Source of the DNA: Amycolatopsis balhimycina FH 1894
GTDB lineage: Bacteria > Actinomycetota > Actinomycetes > Mycobacteriales > Pseudonocardiaceae
Reading direction: 5' to 3'
Assembly: GCF_000384295.1 (NCBI RefSeq)
Contig: NZ_KB913037.1
Coordinates: forward strand, 9,065,508-9,129,507
Length of the DNA stretch: 64,000 nucleotides
The notes under the pieces were generated by a model. The model did not search any database, was not told the origin of the DNA, and was given only the letters and a program-made list of their open reading frames with translations. Below are positions 17,976 to 25,939 of this stretch, piece by piece (the stretch's first letter is position 1; each line of letters opens with the position of its first letter). The translations under genes and the position numbers were made by a program.

Positions 17976-18804
17976 GCAGCGGGCAACCTTGGCGGAGTTG
18001 CTTCGCGAGTTGCGGCAAGCTGCTGGTCTTTCGGGCGAAAGGCTGGCGGCTCGATGTGCGATGAGCCAGGCGAAGATCAGCCGCATCGAGACGGGCAAGA
18101 TTCTCCCGTCGGTGATCGATGTCGAACAGATCGTCGCGGCGCTGGCCGTACCGGGCGATGCCGCCGAAAAGCTCGTCGCGCTGGCTCGGGTCGCGAACGT
18201 CGGGTACACATCCTGGCGGTCGTTGGCGCGCACCGGGCTCTGGCGTGGTCAGCTCGAGATCAAGGCGCTGCACGAGTCGTCGCAGGTGGTGCGGCAGTTT
18301 CTGCCCGCGATCCCCAGTGGCCTGCTTCAGACGCCGGACTACGCGCGGCAGGTGCTCACTTCGACCGTCAAGGGCCGGCCGGAGCGTGATGTCGACAAGA
18401 TGGTCGAAGCCCGGTTGTCCTGGCAGCGGGTGCTGGAGGAACCGGGCCGGCGGTTCGAGTTCGTGTTGACCGAGCAAGCGATCCGCTGGCGGCGAGCGCC
18501 GCTCGCCGTGATGGCCGGCCAGTCGGCGAACCTCGCTGCACTGAGTGAACGGGAGAACGTCGAGATCTCGGTCGTCCCGCAGTCGAGTGAGATCCGGGCA
18601 TCGCCCTTGAACCTCTTCGTCATTTACGACGAACGGCTGGTAACGGTCGAGTTGTTCTCCGGTACTGTCGCACTGCGTGACCCGAGAGACATTGGTCATC
18701 ATTTAGAATTGTTCGGGTTCTTCCGGTCGCATGCCTTGATGGGTGAAGAGTCGACCGGCTTTCTTCGTTCGATCGCCGAGGAATTCAGGCGGGAAAGCGA
18801 ATAG
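17950..18804 (+). CDS. XRE-family regulator with DUF5753 domain
   Basis: An N-terminal helix-turn-helix (LAELLRELRQAAGLSGERLAARC, then MSQAKISRIETGKILPS) is followed by a DUF5753 ligand/partner domain (from about residue 90, with IPSGLLQTPDYARQVL and FVLTEQAIRWRR). This is the build of WhiJ-like regulators, abundant in actinomycetes next to small effector proteins. The start overlaps the DUF6879 gene; TTG 17938 is an alternative. It probably acts with the two upstream genes as one regulatory unit, but no target operator can be assigned from sequence. Confidence 0.85.
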   Translation: MLEPGRQDEQRATLAELLRELRQAAGLSGERLAARCAMSQAKISRIETGKILPSVIDVEQIVAALAVPGDAAEKLVALARVANVGYTSWRSLARTGLWRGQLEIKALHESSQVVRQFLPAIPSGLLQTPDYARQVLTSTVKGRPERDVDKMVEARLSWQRVLEEPGRRFEFVLTEQAIRWRRAPLAVMAGQSANLAALSERENVEISVVPQSSEIRASPLNLFVIYDERLVTVELFSGTVALRDPRDIGHHLELFGFFRSHALMGEESTGFLRSIAEEFRRESE

Positions 18805-18869
18805 TCCTCCCTATGTGCGCACAAGAGTAGGTGTGGCGCTCCTCTTCAAAGGGATGTCACACTTCTCGT

Positions 18870-18962
18870 ATGGAGAACATCACCCGCACCTGTGGTGACG
18901 GCAAGGGAAAGGGCTGCGGAAGCTGCGATGGCACCGGCACGATCACCATTGTCGAAGACTGA
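18870..18962 (+). CDS. 30-residue Cys/Gly mini-protein, zinc-knuckle-like
   Basis: The ATG at 18870 opens a 30-codon frame reading MENITRTCGDGKGKGCGSCD and then GTGTITIVED before a TGA. Three Cys residues (C-x7-C-x2-C) in Gly-rich surroundings resemble a half zinc-finger repeat of DnaJ (CxxCxGxG). It lies 65 bases after the XRE regulator and overlaps the next gene. No strong ribosome-binding site is present. The protein is too short for statistical support, so the call rests on composition and placement. Confidence 0.5.
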   Translation: MENITRTCGDGKGKGCGSCDGTGTITIVED

Positions 18963-19287
18963 CCCGCTCCTCCGCCCGGGCCTCACGCCGGAGGAATTCC
19001 GGTTCGGCGCCAGAACGCAGGTTTTCTACCGAGCTCCGTACCCGACTGAAGGACCCATAGAGACAACGGACTCTTCAGGCCGCCGGACGTGGATGTACAT
19101 GTACGCCCACTTCGTGTTCCGCTGGCCCGAAGGCGCGACGCAGCTGCACGTCAGCCACGGCACCCTGACCGGCCCGAAGATGACGCTCTGGACCGACATC
19201 AAGGTCGCCGGACGCTGGTCAGGCGCGGTCCTCGCGGATTTCGCGCGGACCTGGGCGACCGCGCACCTCGCCAAGTTCGCGCGGTAA
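18928..19287 (+). CDS. Uncharacterised small protein
   Basis: I do not recognise this protein (119 aa from ATG 18928). The middle part (TWMYMYAHFVFRWPEGATQL) and the C-terminal helix (WSGAVLADFARTWATAHLAKF) look like a compact alpha/beta fold without membrane segment or signal peptide. Candidate starts are GTG 18892, ATG 18928 and TTG 18949; all overlap the 30-residue mini-protein frame, so translation may be coupled to it. It is downstream of the XRE/DUF6879 unit and nine bases before the convergent osmC stop. GC rises back to the genome norm within it. Confidence 0.55.
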   Translation: MAPARSPLSKTDPLLRPGLTPEEFRFGARTQVFYRAPYPTEGPIETTDSSGRRTWMYMYAHFVFRWPEGATQLHVSHGTLTGPKMTLWTDIKVAGRWSGAVLADFARTWATAHLAKFAR

Positions 19288-19295
19288 AGCGAACC

Positions 19296-19730
19296 TCAGA
19301 CCAGGGCCGCGTCCATGGTGATCGTCGTGCCCGCCAGGGCCTTCGAGACCGGGCACGTCTTCTCCGCCGTCTCCGCGTACTCCGCGAACTGCTCCGCCGT
19401 CACGCCCGGGAGCGAGGCCCGCAGCGTGATCGCGATGCCGCTGATCTCGAAGCCGCCGCCGGCTGCCGGGCCGAGCGTCACCTCCGCGCTCACGTCGATC
19501 GAGTCCGCCGTCAGCTTGTGGGACTCCAGCACGCCCGACAGGTTCATCGCCAGGCAGGACGAGTGCGCCGCCGCGATGAGCTCCTCCGGGCTCGTCTGGC
19601 CGTCCGGGTTGCCCGCACGGGTCGGGAACGACACGCTGAACGTGCCCGCGTTGGACGAGTCCAAGGTGACCTCGCCCTTTCCGCTGTTCAGTCCGCCGAC
19701 CCAGTGGGTGGTCGCGTCACGGCTGGGCAT
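19296..19730 (-). CDS. OsmC/Ohr-family peroxidase-like protein
   Basis: The 144-residue length and fold match OsmC, which reduces organic hydroperoxides with a Cys pair. Both cysteines are present: Cys59 in AHSSCLAMNL and Cys126 in EKTCPVSKAL. The start ATG 19730 has a perfect AGGAGG six bases upstream, so the longer upstream open frame is discarded. The gene is monocistronic, divergent from the DinB-family gene 100 bases away. No OhrR-type regulator is beside it. Confidence 0.92.
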   Translation of the reverse strand: MPSRDATTHWVGGLNSGKGEVTLDSSNAGTFSVSFPTRAGNPDGQTSPEELIAAAHSSCLAMNLSGVLESHKLTADSIDVSAEVTLGPAAGGGFEISGIAITLRASLPGVTAEQFAEYAETAEKTCPVSKALAGTTITMDAALV

Positions 19731-19830
19731 GGAACCTCCTCGATCGCGCTCGGAGACGAACCTAGCGCCCGGGTTGCCTCGCGGGCAAGGCAACCGAAAC
19801 TGTCGGACCCCTCTGGCAGAGTCCCCGGTC

Positions 19831-20331
19831 ATGACCGAACGACCGAAGCGCCCGGAGATTCCGCTCACCGGCGGCGAACGCGACATCCTCTCGAGCCAGC
19901 TCGACCGCCTGCGTGCCACCGTCGCGTGGAAGGGCGAAGGCCTGCGCGACGACCAGGCCCGGCTCGCCCACCTGCCCAGCGAGCTGACGACGATCGCCGG
20001 GCTGCTCGGCCACCTGACGCTGAACGAGTGGTACTGGTTCGCCGTCGTCGTCGACGGTGAGGCGGACACCTGGGAGGAACGCCTGAAAGAAGACCCGGAC
20101 GCGGAGTTCCGCACCGAGGCGCCGATGCCCGAGCTGCTGGCCGGCTACGCGAAGCAGTGTGAACGCAGCCGGGAGATCGTCGCGAAACGCGGACTCGACG
20201 ACCAGGTGACCCACAACGGCGAGACGTTCAACGTCCGCTGGGTCCTCACGCACATGATCGAGGAGACCGCGCGCCACACCGGTCACCTCGATCTGCTGCG
20301 CGAGCTGACCGACGGTCTCACCGGGGAGTGA
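19831..20331 (+). CDS. DinB-family (DUF664) metalloprotein
   Basis: The protein (166 aa) is a four-helix DinB/YfiT-like bundle, a fold used by thiol-dependent (mycothiol or bacillithiol) transferases. Conserved metal-ligand positions are visible: His in LLGHLTLNEWYWF and the C-terminal EETARHTGHLDLLREL with two His. Actinobacterial members are often mycothiol-dependent, but the substrate is unknown here. The ATG 19831 fits the family N-terminus. The last 14 bases overlap the end of the convergent DUF1295 gene. Confidence 0.85.
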   Translation: MTERPKRPEIPLTGGERDILSSQLDRLRATVAWKGEGLRDDQARLAHLPSELTTIAGLLGHLTLNEWYWFAVVVDGEADTWEERLKEDPDAEFRTEAPMPELLAGYAKQCERSREIVAKRGLDDQVTHNGETFNVRWVLTHMIEETARHTGHLDLLRELTDGLTGE

Positions 20332-21088
20332 CGCGCTTGGGCGGCAACGGAAAGAACCCGCTGGTCCGCTCGACGTAGTGCGCGTACGCCGGGCGGGTGC
20401 GCGCCATTCCCTTCTCCAGCATCGGTTTCCCCGTCCCGCGGGCCAGGGTGAAGGTCATCGCCATGGGGGAGAGGATCGTCGCCGCGCCCGGCCACGTCGA
20501 ACACGCCAGCAGGTAGAGGCCCCACCACACGCACGCGTCGCCGAAGTAGTTCGGGTGCCGCGTGTAGCGCCACAGCCCGGTGTCGAGCACGCGGCCGCGG
20601 TTGCCGGGGTCGGCCTTGAACCGGCGCAGCTGCTCGTCGCCGATCGTCTCGAACGCGAACCCGATCAGCCACACCACGACGCCGAGCCAGCCGAGTACGC
20701 CGAACCCCGTGCCGTCCATCGCGAACTGCACCGGCAGCGACACGAAGTACAGCACCACACCCTGGAGGAGGTACACACGCACGAACATCTTCAGCGGCCC
20801 GTGACCCATCCGCGCGTACCGCGGGTCCTCCGGCAGCTTGTGGTTGCGCAGGTGCAGGTGCACCGACAGCCGCACGCCCCAGACGACGGTCAGGAGCAGC
20901 ACCACCAGCCGCAGCGAAAGCGGGCCGTCCCCGAACGGGAACGCCACGGCGGCGACCAGCGCGAAGCCGAGCCCCCAGAACGTGTCGACCGTGTCGTACC
21001 GCTTGCGCGCCCGCGCGATCCCGAAGGTCACGACCACCGCCACGAGCGTGACGACGGCCGTGACGAGCAACTGCGGCATCAGCACCAC
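20318..21088 (-). CDS. DUF1295 / steroid 5-alpha-reductase-like membrane protein
   Basis: This is a multi-helix membrane protein (256 aa) with the DUF1295 pattern. The C-terminal half contains TGLWRYTRHPNYFGDACVWWG, the hallmark NADPH-binding region of this reductase/isoprenylcysteine-methyltransferase-like superfamily. In Mycobacterium tuberculosis the homologous Rv0446c is part of the sigK locus, as here. The GTG start at 21088 overlaps the end of the cyclopropane synthase gene by ten bases; GTG 21085 and ATG 21079 are alternatives. A role in modifying lipids made by its neighbour is plausible but unproven. Confidence 0.87.
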   Translation of the reverse strand: MVLMPQLLVTAVVTLVAVVVTFGIARARKRYDTVDTFWGLGFALVAAVAFPFGDGPLSLRLVVLLLTVVWGVRLSVHLHLRNHKLPEDPRYARMGHGPLKMFVRVYLLQGVVLYFVSLPVQFAMDGTGFGVLGWLGVVVWLIGFAFETIGDEQLRRFKADPGNRGRVLDTGLWRYTRHPNYFGDACVWWGLYLLACSTWPGAATILSPMAMTFTLARGTGKPMLEKGMARTRPAYAHYVERTSGFFPLPPKRVTPR

Positions 21089-22344
21089 TCCCTCGTCGCC
21101 GGCATCCCGCTCGTGCCGTCGGCGAGCGGCCGCACGCCCAGGATCTGGTCCACACCCATCCGGTTCTCCTCGAACGCCAGCGCGCCACCCACCAGGTACA
21201 GCCGCCAGACCCGCGCGCCCGTCTCGCCGATCAGCGCGACGACGTCGGCCCAGTTCTCCTCCAGGGTGGCGGCCCAGGCCCGGACCGTCCAGACGTAGTG
21301 CTCGCGCATCGGGTGGACGTCCCGGATCTCCAGGCCCGCCGCCTCGAGGTGGTCCAGCGTCCGGCCGACCGGGCGCATGGTCATGTCCGGGGCGATGTAC
21401 CGCTCGATGAACGCGCCGCCGCCGGGCGCGTCGGCCCCGCGCGACATCTGCTGGAGCAGCACGCGCCCGCCCGGCTCGACCATCCGGTGGAGCGTCGCCG
21501 CATACGCCGGGTAGTTGACCTCGCCGACGTGCTCGCCCATCTCGATGGACGCGACCGCGTCGAACGGCGCGTCCGCCAGCTCCCGGTAGTCCTGGCGGCG
21601 CACCTCGACGCGGCCTTCCAGGTCGTGCTGGGCGAGCCGGGCGCGGACGTGCTGCAGCTGCTCGGCCGACAGCGTGATGCCGACGGCCTCGACGCCGTGG
21701 TGCTTGGCCGCGTGCACCAGCAGCGAGCCCCAGCCGCAGCCGATGTCGAGCAGCCGCATCCCGGGCCGGAGCCCGAGCTTGCGGCAGATCATCTCCAGCT
21801 TGTCGTGCTGCGCCTGTTCGAGGCTCTGCGAGCCGGAGGTGAAGTACGCGCAGGAGTACGCCATCGACTCGTCCATCAGCAGCTGGTAGAAGGCATTGGA
21901 CAGGTCGTAGTGGTGGGCGATGGCGGAGCGGTCACGCCGGAGGCTGTGCAGCTTCCCCGACAACCGGGCTTCCTCGGCGGGCGGCTTGGGTGGCAGGCCG
22001 AGCACGCCCAGCCGGACGGCGAGCGCGGCCGCCTCCCACCACGAACGCGGCCCGATCTTCACCCGTTCGATCTCCCCCGCGCGGGTGAGGGCCCAGATCC
22101 GGCGGAAGCCGTCCGCCAGATCTCCTTCGACGTCCAGGTCACCGGTGACGTACGCACGGGCGAGCCCCAGCTCGCCGGGCGCGTAGAGGAGACGGCGCAG
22201 GGCGCGGCGGTTGCGCAGCACCACGGTGGGCGCGTCCGCCGGGCCGGCGCGGGTTCCGTCCCAGGTCCGCAAGGCCACGGGGAGCTGCCCGCCGAGGAGC
22301 TTCCCGGCGAACGAAGCGAGGCGGTGCGCGGTGCTGTTCGGCAT
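21079..22344 (-). CDS. Cyclopropane-fatty-acid synthase-like SAM methyltransferase
   Basis: The protein (421 aa from ATG 22344) carries the SAM loop LLDIGCGWGSL and the CFA-synthase stretch IAHHYDLSNAFYQLLMDESMAYSCAYF, with an N-terminal lipid-binding region. It should methylate unsaturated acyl chains of phospholipids using SAM. It corresponds to M. tuberculosis ufaA1 (Rv0447c) in the sigK locus. No Shine-Dalgarno is present. Instead a SigK-like promoter (22351-22379) ends seven bases before the ATG, consistent with a leaderless message. It forms an operon with the DUF1295 gene. Confidence 0.9.
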   Translation of the reverse strand: MPNSTAHRLASFAGKLLGGQLPVALRTWDGTRAGPADAPTVVLRNRRALRRLLYAPGELGLARAYVTGDLDVEGDLADGFRRIWALTRAGEIERVKIGPRSWWEAAALAVRLGVLGLPPKPPAEEARLSGKLHSLRRDRSAIAHHYDLSNAFYQLLMDESMAYSCAYFTSGSQSLEQAQHDKLEMICRKLGLRPGMRLLDIGCGWGSLLVHAAKHHGVEAVGITLSAEQLQHVRARLAQHDLEGRVEVRRQDYRELADAPFDAVASIEMGEHVGEVNYPAYAATLHRMVEPGGRVLLQQMSRGADAPGGGAFIERYIAPDMTMRPVGRTLDHLEAAGLEIRDVHPMREHYVWTVRAWAATLEENWADVVALIGETGARVWRLYLVGGALAFEENRMGVDQILGVRPLADGTSGMPATREWC

Positions 22345-22350
22345 GTCCGG

Positions 22351-22379
22351 GATTCGCTCTCCACTTCGGCGTGGATTGG
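22351..22379 (-). promoter_or_regulatory. SigK-type promoter for the cyclopropane synthase operon
   Basis: Read on the minus strand, CCAATCC (22379-22373) is followed after 16 bases by CGAATC (22356-22351), seven bases before ATG 22344. From memory, the M. tuberculosis SigK consensus is CCATCC, 16-17 bases, CCGAAT. The opposite-strand copy at 22392-22420 mirrors it with the same spacing. Confidence 0.6.
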
Positions 22380-22391
22380 TGCCGGACCCGG

Positions 22392-22420
22392 CCAATCCAA
22401 TCGAGTCCCGGCTGCGAAGG
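22392..22420 (+). promoter_or_regulatory. SigK-type promoter for the FAD oxidoreductase-sigK operon
   Basis: CCAATCC (22392-22398), a 16-base spacer and CGAAGG (22415-22420) stand six bases before GTG 22427. With its mirror image at 22351-22379 it forms a divergent pair: TGGATTGG (22372-22379) and CCAATCCA (22392-22399) are exact inverted repeats. This would make sigK autoregulated. The GAAGG might alternatively be read as a ribosome-binding site. Confidence 0.58.
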
Positions 22421-22426
22421 ACCGCT

Positions 22427-23695
22427 GTGGAGATCACGGGAGAACGCATCGGCGTCATCGGCAGCGGGGTGGCCGGACTGACCGCCGCCTACCTGCTGCA
22501 ACGCAAGTACGAGGTCCTGCTGTTCGAGGCCGACGACCGCCTGGGCGGGCACGCGCACACGCACGACGTGCCGAGCGCGCACGGCGGCACCGTCGGCGTG
22601 GACTCCGGCTTCATCGTCCACAACGAGCGCACCTACCCGACCCTGCTCAAGCTGTTCGCCGAGCTGGGGGTGGCCACGCGCGACACGGAGATGTCGATGA
22701 GCATCCGCTGCGACGGCTGCGGCCTGCAGTACGCCGGCGCCAAGGGGCTGTCCGGGCTGTTCGCCCAGCGCGGCAACCTCGTGCGCGGCCGCTACCTGCG
22801 GATGCTGACCGAGGTCAAGCGGTTCCACCGCCACGCGAAGCGGCTCCTGGCCGCGAAGGACGCCGGGGACGTCACGCTCGGCGCGTTCCTCGCCATCGGC
22901 GGCTACACCCGCTACTTCGTCGACCACTTCATGCTGCCGCTGGTCTCCACGGTCTGGTCGGCCGACCGCGCCGACACGCTGAAGTACCCGGCGCGGTACC
23001 TGTTCGAGTTCCTCCGCAACCACGGCATGCTCTCGGTGCGGAACTCGCCGGCCTGGCGGACCGTCGCCGGCGGCTCTCGCGAGTACGTCGAGCGCGCGGC
23101 GAAGCAGCTGACGGCTGTGCACTTGTCGACGCCGGTGCGGTCGGTGCTCCGGACCGGCGGCGGTGCCGAGATCCGCGACGACGCCGACACGCCGCACCGG
23201 GTCGACAAGGTCGTCGTCGCCACGCACGCCGACCAGGCACTGGCGCTGCTGGCCGACCCGACCGCCGCCGAACGCGAGGTGCTGGGCGCGTTCCGCTACT
23301 CGGCCAACGAAGCCTGGCTGCACACCGACACCAGCGTGCTGCCGTCGCTGGCCGAGGCCAGGGCCGGGTGGAACTACCGCGCCCCGGCCTGCGGCGCGCC
23401 GACCGGCGCGGTCCAGGTCAGCTACGACATGAACCGCTTGATGCGCCTGGAAGAGCCGACCGGGTACGTCGTCACGCTCAACCCGGGCCCCGGCCCCGGC
23501 CCGGACCGCCTGGTGGCGAAGATGCGGTACGAGCACCCCGTCTACACACCGGAATCCCTTGCGGCGCAACGACGGCTGCCCGAGCTCAACGACGGCGTGC
23601 TGGCGTACGCCGGCGCTTACCACGGCTGGGGCTTCCACGAAGACGGCTGTGCTTCGGGCGCCCGCGCCGCCGAAAGCCTGGGGGTGACGTGGTGA
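22427..23695 (+). CDS. FAD-dependent amine oxidase/desaturase-like oxidoreductase
   Basis: The protein (422 aa) opens with the FAD-binding IGVIGSGVAGLTAAYLL (GxGxxG at residues 12-17), then the second dinucleotide motif FEADDRLGGHAHT. It resembles the NAD(P)-binding flavin amine oxidase group and M. tuberculosis Rv0449c of the sigK locus. Partners in such clusters (CFA synthase, DUF1365) suggest lipid modification. GTG 22427 was chosen because it starts at the conserved strand and follows the promoter directly. The frame upstream runs antisense to the divergent gene. Its stop overlaps the next GTG. Confidence 0.87.
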   Translation: MEITGERIGVIGSGVAGLTAAYLLQRKYEVLLFEADDRLGGHAHTHDVPSAHGGTVGVDSGFIVHNERTYPTLLKLFAELGVATRDTEMSMSIRCDGCGLQYAGAKGLSGLFAQRGNLVRGRYLRMLTEVKRFHRHAKRLLAAKDAGDVTLGAFLAIGGYTRYFVDHFMLPLVSTVWSADRADTLKYPARYLFEFLRNHGMLSVRNSPAWRTVAGGSREYVERAAKQLTAVHLSTPVRSVLRTGGGAEIRDDADTPHRVDKVVVATHADQALALLADPTAAEREVLGAFRYSANEAWLHTDTSVLPSLAEARAGWNYRAPACGAPTGAVQVSYDMNRLMRLEEPTGYVVTLNPGPGPGPDRLVAKMRYEHPVYTPESLAAQRRLPELNDGVLAYAGAYHGWGFHEDGCASGARAAESLGVTW

Positions 23696-24423
23696 CGAAC
23701 GCGCTCTACGACGCCACCGTCGCGCACGTGCGGCGGATCGACCCGCCGCACGCCTTCGCCCATCGCGTCTACCTGTGGCGGGTGGACCTGGACGACCTGC
23801 CGCGCCTGCCGTGGTGGCTGCGGCCGTTCGCGGGCTTCGACCGCCGCGACCACTTCACGGCGGGCGACCCGCGCGGCATCCGGGAGAAGCTGGACGCCTG
23901 GCTCGCCGAGCGCGGTGTCGACCTGCGCGGCGGCCGGGTCGTCATGCTGGCCGCCGCGCGCGTGCTCGGGTACGTGTTCAACCCGATCAGCGTCTACTGG
24001 TGCCACGGCCCGGACGGACGGCTCGAGTGCGTCGTGGCCGAGGTGCACAACACCTACGGCGGCCGGCACGCCTACCTGCTGCGCCCGGACGAAGCCGGCC
24101 GCGCCCGCGCGGCCAAGGAGTTCTACGTCTCGCCGTTCCAGCAGATGGACGGCGAATACCGGATGCGCCTGCCGCGCCCGGAAGCGTTGCTGGACCTCAC
24201 CGTCGCGTTGCGCCGCGGGACGGCCACACCGCTGGTCGCTACGCTGCGGGGAGTTCGCCGCCCGGTGAACCCGCGGTGGCTGGCCCGGCTCGTGCTGGCC
24301 CGGCCGCTGCTCCCGCAGCGGGTGTCCGCGCTGATCCGCCGCCACGGCGTCACGTTGTGGCTGCGCAAGGCCGCGGTCGTGCCCCGCACCCCGCAGACCG
24401 CCGGAGGACAGCTGCATGGATGA
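23692..24423 (+). CDS. DUF1365 family protein
   Basis: DUF1365 proteins (243 aa here) typically sit between an FAD oxidoreductase and a CFA synthase. Landmarks seen are AFAHRVYLWRVDLDDL, LGYVFNPISVYWCHG and AKEFYVSPFQQMDGEYRM. The function is unknown; it corresponds to Rv0448c in M. tuberculosis. It is soluble, without a clear membrane segment. It is tightly coupled, with a GTGA overlap to the upstream gene and an 8-base overlap with sigK downstream. Confidence 0.87.
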   Translation: MTNALYDATVAHVRRIDPPHAFAHRVYLWRVDLDDLPRLPWWLRPFAGFDRRDHFTAGDPRGIREKLDAWLAERGVDLRGGRVVMLAAARVLGYVFNPISVYWCHGPDGRLECVVAEVHNTYGGRHAYLLRPDEAGRARAAKEFYVSPFQQMDGEYRMRLPRPEALLDLTVALRRGTATPLVATLRGVRRPVNPRWLARLVLARPLLPQRVSALIRRHGVTLWLRKAAVVPRTPQTAGGQLHG

Positions 24424-25021
24424 GCCGGCCCGCCCGCGCCATATGGCGCCGGTGCCCTCGGAAACTCCGGCCGGTCCGACGGCCGAGGAGCTCATGGTGC
24501 GCGTCGCCAAGGGCGACGAGCGGGCCTTCGAACTGCTCTACGACCAGCTCGCCGGGCCGATCTTCGGGCTCGTCCGGCGGATCGTGCGCGACGCGGCCCA
24601 GTCCGAAGAGGTCGCCCAAGAGGTGCTCGTCGAGCTGTGGCGCACCGCGACGCGGTACGCGCCGGACAAGGGCTCGGCGCTGAACTGGGCGATGACGCTG
24701 GCGCACCGGCGCGCGGTCGACCGCGTCCGCTCGGCGCGCGCCAGTACCGAGCGCGAGCAGAAGGCGACCTTCGAAGCCGCCCGCGGCCGCCCGTTCGACG
24801 AGGTCGCCGAGTCCGTCGCCGCGCGGCTCGAACGCTCGCAGGTCCGCCGGTGCCTGTCCTTCCTGACCGATCTGCAGCGCGAGTCCGTGCTGCTCGCCTA
24901 CTACCAGGGCTATACGTATCGCGAGGTGGCCGAAGTGCTGTCGACGCCGCAAGGCACCATCAAGACGCGGCTGCGGGACGGGCTGATCCGCCTGCGGGAC
25001 TGCCTGGGGGTGACCGCTTGA
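24416..25021 (+). CDS. sigK: ECF sigma factor, SigK-like
   Basis: The protein (201 aa) has sigma region 2 (ERAFELLYDQLAGPIFGLV to EVLVELWRTATRY) and region 4 (LTDLQRESVLLAYYQGYTYR then EVAEVLSTPQGTIKTRLRDG). Assignment to SigK rests on context: its neighbours are the same gene set as the M. tuberculosis sigK locus, including the anti-sigma gene, and two SigK-like promoters lie at 22351-22420. It is cotranscribed with the FAD and DUF1365 genes, with overlapping ends. It is likely held inactive by the product of the next gene. Confidence 0.88.
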   Translation: MDEPARPRHMAPVPSETPAGPTAEELMVRVAKGDERAFELLYDQLAGPIFGLVRRIVRDAAQSEEVAQEVLVELWRTATRYAPDKGSALNWAMTLAHRRAVDRVRSARASTEREQKATFEAARGRPFDEVAESVAARLERSQVRRCLSFLTDLQRESVLLAYYQGYTYREVAEVLSTPQGTIKTRLRDGLIRLRDCLGVTA

Positions 25022-25788
25022 GCACGCCGGAGATGCACACCCTGGCCGGCGCCTTCGCCCTCGACGCGGTCTCCGACGTCGAGCGCGCCGAGTTCGCCCG
25101 GCACCTCGAGCAGTGCGAGTCGTGCTCGCAGGAGGTCGCCGAGCTGCGCGCGACCGCGGCACGGCTGGGCGCGGCGATGGCCGAGGAGCCGCCGCCGGGG
25201 TTCAAGGACCGCGTCATGACCGCCATGCACGCCACCCGCCAGCTGCCGCCGCGGACCCGGCCCGGCTCGCCCGACCGGCACCGCCGCTCGGCCCGGGCGC
25301 CGCGCTGGGCGGTCCTCGTGGCGGCCGCGGCCGCCGTCGTCGGGCTCGCCGCGGGCGGGGTGTTCGGCGGGATCGCGCTGACCCAGCAGCAGGACCTGCA
25401 GACCGCGCAGAGCCGGCTGGACCAGGCGAAACAGCAGTACGAGCCGGTCGCGGCGCTGCTCGCGGCCCCGGACGCGAAGACCGCGCACGGCGAGTCGCCC
25501 ATCGGCGGTGGCGTGACCGTCATCGCGTCGCGGTCGCTGAACCGGGTGATGGTGATGGAGACCGGGCTGCCTTCGCAGCCGGGCGGCAAGGTGTACGAAG
25601 CCTGGCTGATCACCGGCTCGGCCGCGCCGCGCTCGGCCGGGGTGATCCCCGGTGCCGCGGACGGTTCGCTGGTCGTGGCGGACGGCGCCGGCGACGCCGA
25701 CCACGTCGCGCTGAGCGTTGAGCAGGCCGGTGGCTCGCCCACCGGGGCACCTTCCGGCGTCCTGATGAGCATGCCCGTGCCCGCCTGA
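25018..25788 (+). CDS. rskA: Anti-sigma-K factor (RskA-like), zinc-associated type
   Basis: The protein (256 aa) has an N-terminal ZAS-like anti-sigma domain with H-x3-C-x2-C (FARHLEQCESCSQEV), a basic linker, one membrane helix (about WAVLVAAAAAVVGLAAGGVF) and an extracytoplasmic RskA domain ending VALSVEQAGGSPTGAPSGVL. Such proteins hold SigK at the membrane and release it after regulated proteolysis. It starts with TTG in a TTGA overlap with the sigK stop, so both proteins should be made in a fixed ratio. Confidence 0.9.
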   Translation: MSTPEMHTLAGAFALDAVSDVERAEFARHLEQCESCSQEVAELRATAARLGAAMAEEPPPGFKDRVMTAMHATRQLPPRTRPGSPDRHRRSARAPRWAVLVAAAAAVVGLAAGGVFGGIALTQQQDLQTAQSRLDQAKQQYEPVAALLAAPDAKTAHGESPIGGGVTVIASRSLNRVMVMETGLPSQPGGKVYEAWLITGSAAPRSAGVIPGAADGSLVVADGAGDADHVALSVEQAGGSPTGAPSGVLMSMPVPA

Positions 25789-25939
25789 TCACCGCCATAG
25801 CAGACCCTCTCGGGGCGGCGCGCCCGGCTCCCCGCTCTTGCGCGCTCGAACGTGTTGTGGCAAAACACCTTTGCGACACACGGCGTGCCTACTGGATTAG
25901 AGCGTGCCTGGTGCCTACCGTCCTGCCTAACGTCGGCAG

